A stretch of DNA of 18,162 bases. Origin: Chloroflexota bacterium (GTDB lineage: Bacteria > Chloroflexota > Anaerolineae > CG2-30-64-16). Shown here one piece after another: positions 7,076 to 14,000 of this stretch. The translations under genes were made by a program, and so were the position numbers. Within the stretch, counting starts at the first letter, position 1; the number at the start of each line of letters is the position of its first letter. The stretch covers positions 1 to 18,162 of the forward strand of contig JAKPQT010000731.1 in NCBI GenBank assembly GCA_029555885.1, read 5' to 3'. Below the pieces are notes generated by a model that saw only the letters and a program-made list of their open reading frames with translations, was not told the origin of the DNA and did no database searches.

Positions 7076-7648
7076 TCAACCGCTGCGCCCTGCCTTCAGC
7101 CGCGCGTATATCGCCGCGCACAGCGGATAGTACCAGGCGTAGCCGTCCACCGCGGCCCAGAACTCGTCCAGCCCGCGCACGCCGCTGCGCTCGTAGCGCG
7201 TGCACTGCACCATCATCTCCAGCTTGTCCGCGTCGCGGACGAGGTGGCCCTCCGGCGTGCTGTCGTCCTCGAACTCGCGCCACGCGGCCAGCAGCCGCTC
7301 CGCGGAGGGCAGCGGCGCGAGGATGCTCGCCATGGCGGTGGCTTCCGCCCGGCTCTTGACGTCCTCGGGAATCAGCCGCCGGGCGGGGCCGGGCAGGTCG
7401 GTCAGCCGCGCCTCGGCCAGGTCGTGCAGCAGCGCGATGGTCAGCACGCGGCCCGCGTTCAGCGGAGCGGCAAGCTCCCCCGATGCGTTCAGCACGTCGC
7501 ACAGCGCGAGCGCCAGCGTCGCCGTAGCATAGGCGTGTTCCGCAACGCTCTCGACGTGCGGCACCCCGCGCAGCAGCCACCCGGACCGCGGCACGCGTTT
7601 CAGCGTGGTCAGCTCCAGCCCGAAGGCAATCAGCTCTGCTTCAGTCAT
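7076..7648 (-). CDS. HD-domain phosphohydrolase (YfbR/HDDC2-like)
   Basis: 190-residue metal-dependent phosphohydrolase of the HD superfamily. The ligand pattern is present: H31 and the SVAEH segment with H38, the HD pair H75-D76 in ALLHDLAEA, and D139/D141 in VRDADKLE. An early RSGWLLRGV segment matches the R-x-x-W region of YfbR-like 5'-deoxynucleotidases, and the length is close to the roughly 200 residues of that group. The likely reaction is removal of phosphate from deoxynucleoside 5'-monophosphates, but other HD phosphatases look similar. The start ATG has AGGAG at 7653-7657 with a four-base gap. It lies ten bases after the FAD-dependent gene and ends the minus-strand operon; its link to the redox pair may be only co-transcription. 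Confidence 0.85.
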   Translation of the reverse strand: MTEAELIAFGLELTTLKRVPRSGWLLRGVPHVESVAEHAYATATLALALCDVLNASGELAAPLNAGRVLTIALLHDLAEARLTDLPGPARRLIPEDVKSRAEATAMASILAPLPSAERLLAAWREFEDDSTPEGHLVRDADKLEMMVQCTRYERSGVRGLDEFWAAVDGYAWYYPLCAAIYARLKAGRSG

Positions 7649-7658
7649 GGCTCTCCTG

Positions 7659-8816
7659 CTACTTCAGTTTCTCCGTCCCCTTAAACTCGCGCACCGGCGA
7701 GAGGATCGCCAGCGTCTCGTGGTCCTCCGGCGTGAGCTGGTCGAGCGCCATACGGGTGATGAGCTCGCCCAGGGCAGGGCCGAGCATGAACCCCTGCCCG
7801 CACATGCCGACGGCCAGCAGCAGCCCCTGGACGCCCGGCGCCCAGCCGACGATGGGCGAGCCATCCGGCGTCATCGGGTAGAGTCCGCGCCACGTCCGCC
7901 GCACACGGATGTTCGTGAGCCGGGGCATCAGGTCCACGATGCGCCGCGCGACCATCGGCAGGAACTCGCTCGTCTCCCGCGTGTCCGTGCCCCAGATGCT
8001 CGGGCTGGGGGTGATGCAGAAGATGATCTGGCCGGTATAGTGCTGGTAGAAATAGTAGCTGGCCGAGCCGGGCACAGGCCGGATGTCCACGATCATCGGG
8101 TTGATGAAGCGCGCGACCGGTTCGGTGATGGCCGCCTCGTGCGAGTCGGGCCGGACCGGCAGTGCGTGGCCTGTCAGCGCGCCGATGGCTGCGGCATCCG
8201 CCCCGGCCGCATTCACGACGACCGGCGCGGCATAGCGGCCGTGCGGGGTCGTCACGCCGGTCACTCGTCCGCCGTGCACGCCGATGCCGGTCACCGGTTC
8301 GTCGAAACGGAACTCCGCGCCCAAGGCACGCGCGTGGTCGTAGAAGGCGTGGAGCGTCAGCAGCGTCGAGCAGTGACCGTCCTCCGGGGAATAGGTTCCC
8401 CCGCGCAGGTCCACCGGGTTGAGGTCGGGCAGCAGGTCGAGCATAGCATGGCGGTCCAGCCAGTCGATGTTCAGGCCGTAGCCGTGTTGGACGGTCAGCA
8501 GGTCCCGGAGAATCTGCTCTTCGCGCTCGCGGTACGCCACGAACACATAGCCGCCGGTGTTCCATTCGATGTCGTCGCCGTACACTTGGCGCCATGTCGA
8601 GAGAATCTCGAGGCTGCGCAGGTTGAGCCGGATCTTGGCCGGGTCGGAGTGCGTTGCGCGCACGCCGCCGATGGCCGCCTTGTTGGAGCCCTGCCCCGGA
8701 CTGGCCCGGCCGTCGAGCACGAGGGTGCGCAGGCCCGCGCGTGCCAGTGCGAATGCAGCCGGCGTGCCGATGCTGCCCGCGCCGATGATGATCGCGTCAT
8801 AGGCGGTGGATGTCAT
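7659..8816 (-). CDS. FAD-dependent amino/imino-acid oxidoreductase (DAO fold, HcnC/SoxB-like)
   Basis: 385-residue flavoprotein of the D-amino-acid-oxidase fold, expected to oxidise the C-N bond of an amino or imino acid and pass electrons to its partner protein. The N-terminal Rossmann motif is IIIGAGSIGTPAAFALARAG, followed by LVLDGRASPGQGSNKAAIGG, where the SNKAAIGG part resembles the FAD-binding loop of sarcosine-oxidase beta subunits. The C-terminal part has RTWRGLYPMTPDGSPIVGW and GLLLAVGMCGQGFMLGPALGELI, both typical of the family. The chosen ATG at 8816 overlaps the stop of the preceding iron-sulfur oxidoreductase gene by 4 nt; longer frames upstream are readthrough into that gene. 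The pairing matches HcnC with HcnA/B, SoxB with SoxA, and the subunits of dye-linked proline or hydroxyproline dehydrogenases. Substrate is not readable from sequence. Confidence 0.88.
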   Translation of the reverse strand: MTSTAYDAIIIGAGSIGTPAAFALARAGLRTLVLDGRASPGQGSNKAAIGGVRATHSDPAKIRLNLRSLEILSTWRQVYGDDIEWNTGGYVFVAYREREEQILRDLLTVQHGYGLNIDWLDRHAMLDLLPDLNPVDLRGGTYSPEDGHCSTLLTLHAFYDHARALGAEFRFDEPVTGIGVHGGRVTGVTTPHGRYAAPVVVNAAGADAAAIGALTGHALPVRPDSHEAAITEPVARFINPMIVDIRPVPGSASYYFYQHYTGQIIFCITPSPSIWGTDTRETSEFLPMVARRIVDLMPRLTNIRVRRTWRGLYPMTPDGSPIVGWAPGVQGLLLAVGMCGQGFMLGPALGELITRMALDQLTPEDHETLAILSPVREFKGTEKLK

Positions 8817-10909
8817 GAGCGGCCTCCCTGCTCGACCCCGGCGAACACGCCCAGCGGCACCTCCATGAAGAGGGGCCGCTTGCTCCCCTCGATGACCTCC
8901 GCGTCGGGGATGCCTTCTTCGCGGAACAGGCGGCGGATGAGCGCGGCGCACGTCTTGGCGCCGCACGCGCCCATGCCCGCGCGCGTGACCGCCTTGATTT
9001 CGTTGACGTCGCGGTAGCCGCGCCGGATGAGGCTGCGAATCTCGCCCGCGGTCACGCGCTCGCAGCGGCACACCACCACGTCATCCGTGAGACGCTCGAC
9101 GTAGTGATCCAGCGGCTCGCTGACCTGCGGGTCCTGCACCTGGATGCCTGCAATGCGCTGCGCGATATCGCGCGGGGCCGTCACCTGGACGAGGAGCGTC
9201 CGGTCGTTGGCCTTCGCTGCGCGCACGCGGCTCACGATGACGTTGCCGAGCGCGGCGCCCTCAGTATCCAGCACCGTAACATGCTGGCCGGGCTGGATGC
9301 TCTCGCGCAGGAACTCGTAGGGGATGGTGACGGTCGGATTCTGCTGATCCTTGCGATAGTCCACCAGCGTGATAGCGAGCCCGGGGCAGATGGTGACGCA
9401 CTTCTCGCAGCCGATGCACTGTTTGCCGATCTGCGCGCCGATGAACTCAGGGACGCGGCGGATGTCATCGGGGTCGATGTAGATCGCGGCCTGCGAGCAG
9501 ACCGACGTGCAGGGGTTGCAGGGTATCTCCTGCGAGCAGTGGAAGACGGGCATGACGCCCGCGGCTTCCGCCGGCTCCTCCCTCGGCACGACCGCGCCCG
9601 GCTTGGAGCGCAGAATCTCGGCGGTGCGGTACCAGTCCGGCGGGATCTCGCCCACGTCCTGCCCGAGCGCCCGCGCCACCTCCAGCCCCTTGATCTTGCC
9701 GGAGAACATTGCGGCGGAGGCCTCCGCGATTTCCTCCGCATCGCCCGCAGCGAACGCGAGCAGACCGAATTCCTGCGCCTTCACATAGAACTCGTTCACC
9801 GGGTCCAGCCCTACCGCGATGAGCACCGTATCGCAGGCGAACGACTTCTCGGTGCCGGGGATGGGTCGGAACTGGGGATCAACCTGCGCGACGGTCACGG
9901 ACTCGACGTGCTCTGTCCCGTTCGCGCTGAGGATGGTGTGCGAGGTGTAGACGGGCACGCCCATGCGGTGCAGCTTGTCGCGGTGGACCTTGTAGCCGCC
10001 GCACTCCGGCAGGGCCTCCACCAGGCCGACGACCTCGATGCCCGCCTGCAGCGCGTGGTAGCCGGCAATCAGCCCGACGTTGCCGCCGCCGACGATGAAC
10101 AGCCGCTCCGCTGCACGCACCAGGTCGCGGTTGACGAGGGTCTGGAATGCGCCCGCACCGTACACGCCGGGCAGCGTGTTGCCCCGGAAGGCCAGCGACT
10201 TCTCCCGCGCGCCTGCCGCGACCAGCAGTGCCTGCGGCTGCACCAGGACGTATTCCTCCCCGCCGCGCAGCACGCCGACCTTGCCGTCACTGAATACGGC
10301 CAGTGCGGTGCTGTCCAGCCAGACCTCGACTTCGGGCAGCTCACGCACCTGGTTCTCGAGCCGCGTGGCGATGTCGATGCCGCGCGTGCCCGCGTAGACC
10401 GCGTTGATCGAACCGAAGAAACGGTGGGTTTGCAGGACGAGCTTGCCGCCGAGCCGGGCCTTGTCATCGATGAGCAGCGTGTGGATGCCGCGCTGGCCGA
10501 GTTGAATGGCCGCTGACATGCCCGCAGGCCCGCCGCCGATAATCAGCACCGGCACGGCCAGCTCGCGGATCGCATGTGTGGGCGGCGCGGCGGCCACCTT
10601 CGGCAGCTCCGGCAATCCGTCGACCGGCTCGACGCGCACTCCCGGCCGCACGCGTTCCATGCATGACTTGACGGGCATGCCGTCCGCCAGCACGAGACAT
10701 TGGCTGCACTGGCCGTTGGCGCAGAAGATGCCCTGGGGCGTGTCATCCTTGGGGTGGTGTCCGAATACGCGGACGCCGTTTGCGAAGAGGGCCGAGGCGA
10801 TGGTTTCATCCTTGCGGGCCACCAGCTCGCGCCCCTGCCAGTAGAAGCGCACGCCCTCGTCCGGCGGAACGGCCAGAATCGGGTGTGCCGTGATGCGGTG
10901 TTCAGTCAT
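8813..10909 (-). CDS. Fused 2Fe-2S / NAD-FAD oxidoreductase / 4Fe-4S / BFD protein (HcnAB-like)
   Basis: 698-residue electron-transfer protein, probably the large partner of the FAD oxidoreductase encoded after it. Domains in order: a Fer2_4-type [2Fe-2S] domain with C63, C68, C71 and C83 (residues about 15-95); a two-dinucleotide-fold oxidoreductase with GGGPAG at 125-130 for FAD and GGGNVG at 274-279 for NAD(P) (about 118-420); a double [4Fe-4S] ferredoxin-like segment with C458, C464, C467, C471 and C498, C501, C504, C508; a beta-rich stretch (about 525-595); and a BFD-type [2Fe-2S] domain with C614-x-C616 and C649, C654. HcnA and HcnB are separate proteins in known cyanide synthases; here they are one chain with added 4Fe-4S clusters. 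Start at 10909 has AGGAGG at 10914-10919. First gene of the minus-strand operon. Confidence 0.9.
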   Translation of the reverse strand: MTEHRITAHPILAVPPDEGVRFYWQGRELVARKDETIASALFANGVRVFGHHPKDDTPQGIFCANGQCSQCLVLADGMPVKSCMERVRPGVRVEPVDGLPELPKVAAAPPTHAIRELAVPVLIIGGGPAGMSAAIQLGQRGIHTLLIDDKARLGGKLVLQTHRFFGSINAVYAGTRGIDIATRLENQVRELPEVEVWLDSTALAVFSDGKVGVLRGGEEYVLVQPQALLVAAGAREKSLAFRGNTLPGVYGAGAFQTLVNRDLVRAAERLFIVGGGNVGLIAGYHALQAGIEVVGLVEALPECGGYKVHRDKLHRMGVPVYTSHTILSANGTEHVESVTVAQVDPQFRPIPGTEKSFACDTVLIAVGLDPVNEFYVKAQEFGLLAFAAGDAEEIAEASAAMFSGKIKGLEVARALGQDVGEIPPDWYRTAEILRSKPGAVVPREEPAEAAGVMPVFHCSQEIPCNPCTSVCSQAAIYIDPDDIRRVPEFIGAQIGKQCIGCEKCVTICPGLAITLVDYRKDQQNPTVTIPYEFLRESIQPGQHVTVLDTEGAALGNVIVSRVRAAKANDRTLLVQVTAPRDIAQRIAGIQVQDPQVSEPLDHYVERLTDDVVVCRCERVTAGEIRSLIRRGYRDVNEIKAVTRAGMGACGAKTCAALIRRLFREEGIPDAEVIEGSKRPLFMEVPLGVFAGVEQGGRS

Positions 10910-10913
10910 GGAT

Positions 10914-10919
10914 CCTCCT
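10914..10919 (-). promoter_or_regulatory. Ribosome binding site for the fused oxidoreductase
   Basis: Read on the minus strand this is AGGAGG four bases before the ATG at 10909. It decides the start: the frame stays open further upstream to 11155, but that part overlaps the divergent gene at 11023 and has no comparable site. Confidence 0.8.
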
Positions 10920-10933
10920 GACCTCTCTGTCAG
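10918..10933. promoter_or_regulatory. Small inverted repeat touching a ribosome binding site
   Basis: CTGAC-N6-GTCAG forms a 5-bp-arm dyad. In minus-strand mRNA the second arm runs directly into the ribosome site of the fused oxidoreductase, sharing its first two bases. It could be an operator or a small translational stem. A 5-bp dyad can also occur by chance, so this is weak. The remainder of the 113-bp divergent intergenic region (10910-11022) shows no clear minus-strand promoter. Confidence 0.3.
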
Positions 10934-11007
10934 TTTCAGCTTTCGTCTTATCACCGTCGGGCACGGCTGTCTATGAGCTTGCGCATCCTCTGAGGCGTCA
11001 TGGAGTA

Positions 11008-11016
11008 TGTTATACT
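11008..11016 (+). promoter_or_regulatory. Extended -10 promoter for the EndoQ-UvrD fusion gene
   Basis: TGTTATACT matches an extended -10 element (TGn followed by TATACT). No good -35 hexamer is found 16-18 bp upstream, as allowed for extended -10 promoters. A start 6-7 bases downstream falls at or next to the ATG at 11023, so the transcript would have essentially no 5' leader. Only CAGG at 11017-11020 could act as a ribosome site, and it is too close to the ATG to be convincing. Confidence 0.55.
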
Positions 11017-11022
11017 CAGGCC

Positions 11023-14000
11023 ATGAAAATCGTGGCCGACCTCCACATCCATTCGCACTTCTCGCGCGCGACCAGTAAGAACCTGACCTTCGAGCATCTC
11101 TCGCGGTGGGCGCAGTTGAAGGGCGTCCACGTGGTCGGGACGGGCGATGTCGCACATCCCGGCTGGCTTAAGGAGATGCGCGAGAAGCTCGTTCCGGCGG
11201 AGGAAGGACTGTTCCGGCTGCGGGATGAGCTGGCGGACACGGTGCAGGCGACCGTCCCGCCTGCGTGCCGGGGGACCGTTCGCTTCATGCTCGGCGGGGA
11301 GATCAGCAACATCTACAAGCGGGCCGGGCGGTCCGGCGAGACCCGGACGCGCAAGGTCCACAATGTCGTGTTTGCACCGTCATTCGAGGCAGTCGAGCGG
11401 CTGCAGGCGCGGCTGGAAAAGATCGGCAACATCCGTGCAGATGGCCGGCCCATCCTCGGGCTGGACTCGCGCGACCTGCTCGAAACGATGCTCGACGCGG
11501 ACTCCGAGTGCAGGCTCATCCCCGCGCATATCTGGACGCCCTGGTTCTCGCTGCTCGGCTCGAAGTCCGGCTTCGATTCGATCGAGGAATGCTACGGCGA
11601 CCTGACATCGCACATCTTCGCGGTGGAGACCGGGCTGTCGTCCGACCCGCCGATGAACTGGCGCGTCTCCAGCCTGGACAGGTACACGCTCGTCTCCAAC
11701 TCCGATGCGCATTCGCCGGAGAAGCTGGCGCGGGAGGCGACCCTGTTCGACACCGAGCTATCGTATGGGGCCATCTTCGCCGCATTGGAGCGCGGAGAAG
11801 CGCCTGCGTTCGGCGGCACGGTCGAGTTCTTCCCCGAAGAGGGCAAGTACCACCTGGACGGGCATCGCAAGTGCGGCGTCGTGTGGGAGCCGCCGGTCAC
11901 CCTGGCGCACGGCGGCATCTGCACCGGCTGCGGCAAGGAGGTCACGGTCGGCGTGATGCACCGTGTGGAGGCGCTGGCCGACCGGCCCGCGGGTCACCCG
12001 CCAAGCCGCGCCGCGCCGTACGATAGCCTGATCCCCCTGCCGGAGGTCCTGTCGGAGGTGTACGGCGTCGGCGCCGGTTCCAAGCAAGTGGAGGCGGAGT
12101 ATGCGAAGTTGCTGGCGCGTCTCGGGCCGGAGCTGACCATCCTGCGCGCTGCGCCGCTGGCGGAGATTGCCGCTGCGGGCGGCGAGCGGCTGGCCGAGGG
12201 CATCGGCCGGATGCGCCGCGGCGAGGTGGTTGCGGAAGCCGGGTATGATGGGGAGTACGGCGTGATCCGGCTGTTCCGAGCGGCTGCCCTGCCGGGGGCG
12301 GGCGGCGCGCAGTTCAGCTTGTTCGGGGAGGAGGAGGTTGACGAAGGTTCTTTGCCGGAGGAGCCTCCTGAGCGGAAGCCCGCCGCAGGCGGGCGGCCCG
12401 CCGCAGGCGGGCTGGAGTCGAAGGACGCTCCTTCGACTGGCGATTCGCTGTCATCCGTGTTGAGTCGTCCACCCGCTCAGGATGCTTTGATTATGCATGA
12501 GAGTCCGCCTGGGGAGCCTCCTGAGCGGCGGCCCGCTGCAGGTGGGCGGCCCGCCGCAGGCGGGCTGGAGTCGAAGGATGCTCCTTCGACTGGCGGAGCC
12601 GAGACCTTCGAGGTTTCAGGCCAACCGCAGGTTGGCACAACCTCGAAGGTCTTGCATGAAAGTCCTTCTGCCGATGACTCGCTGTTGGCAGGGCTCAATC
12701 CGGCGCAGCGCGACGCGGTCCTCTGCACCGCCGTGCCGCTGGTCATCGTCGCGGGACCGGGCACGGGCAAGACGCGCACCCTCACCGTGCGCATCGCGCA
12801 CCTTATCAAGGTTCACGGTGTCGCGCCGGAGGCCATCCTGGCAATCACCTTCACCAACAAGGCTGCGGCAGAGATGGCCGAGCGGCTGACCGCGCTGCTC
12901 GGGGCAGATATCGCAGCCCGTGTGACCGTCAGCACGTTCCACGCGTTCGGCGCGCACCTATTGCGCGTCTGGGCCGCGGAGGCCGGGCTGGACCCCGATT
13001 TCGTCATCTGCACGGACGCTGACCGCCTGACGCTGCTCCGCGAGGCGGCTCCTGAGTTGACGCCTGTGGAGGCCGAACGGCTGCTCGTGCGCATCTCGGA
13101 CGCGAAGAACCGGCTGCAAGGCTCAGCGGAGGTTGCAGCCGCGGGCGACGCTGACCTGTCGGCTGTCTATGCACGCTACGAGGCGGCATTGCACGACAAC
13201 GTCGCGCTCGATTTCGATGACCTGCTCCTGCGCACCGTCCGGCTGCTGGAGTCGCGGCCGGAGGTGCTGAGCGCAGTCCACGCGCGTTACCGCTGGCTCT
13301 CGGTGGACGAGTACCAGGACGTGAACCTGGCCCAGGTGCGGCTCCTGCGGCTGTTGACCGCGGGCGGCGCGAACCTGTGCGTCATCGGTGACCCCGATCA
13401 GGCCATCTACGGCTTCCGCGGGGCGGATCGCAGCTATTTCCTGGCGTTCCAGCAGGACTATCCCACCGCGCGGCTCCTGCGGCTGAGCGACAACTACCGC
13501 TCGACGCAGCTCATCCTCGACGCCGCTGTGCAGGTGCTTGCGGCGCAGCGCGCCGAACAGGTCCCGCCGCTCCATGCGGTCGCGGCGCTGGCCGAGTTCA
13601 GCGAACAGGTCCGGCTCGACACGCACCGCGCGGCCACGGATCGGGCGGAAGCGGAATACGTTGTGCATCAGATCGAGCAGATGGTCGGGGGGACGAGCTA
13701 TTTCTCGGTGGATTCGGGCCGGCTGGACGGCGATCCGAGGGCGGAGCCTGGAGGTGCGGAGCGGGCCTTCGGTGACTTTGCGGTGCTGTACCGGCTGGGC
13801 GCGCAGAGCCGCGCGCTGATCGAGGCGTTCGACCGGTCCGGCATCCCGTACCAGTGCGCGGGCCACGCGCCGCTATCCGGTGATGCGGCGGTGCGGCGCG
13901 TCCTTGCGCACCTCTGGCTCACGGTGCAGCCGCGCTCGAAGGTGCACCTGGCCGCGGTGTTGGCCGCCGGCAAGCCCGCGTTCCCGGCTTCGGCGCAGGC

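Noticed and set aside
7605..10516. Two plus-strand frames of 470 codons each over the minus-strand redox genes
   Set aside because: Both are low-complexity shadows opposite genes with clear cofactor motifs; equal length is coincidence.
7659..10909. Hydrogen cyanide synthase (hcnABC)
   Set aside because: The fold combination is shared by many amino and imino acid dehydrogenases, and the fused architecture with extra 4Fe-4S clusters is not that of known HCN synthases.
12361..12652. CRISPR array
   Set aside because: Only two direct copies, in frame within a gene, with a repeat far longer than CRISPR repeats and no regular spacers.
12310..12700. Frameshift or gene boundary between nuclease and helicase
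   Set aside because: The frame is continuous through the linker with no stop, and no ribosome site with a start codon precedes the helicase part convincingly.
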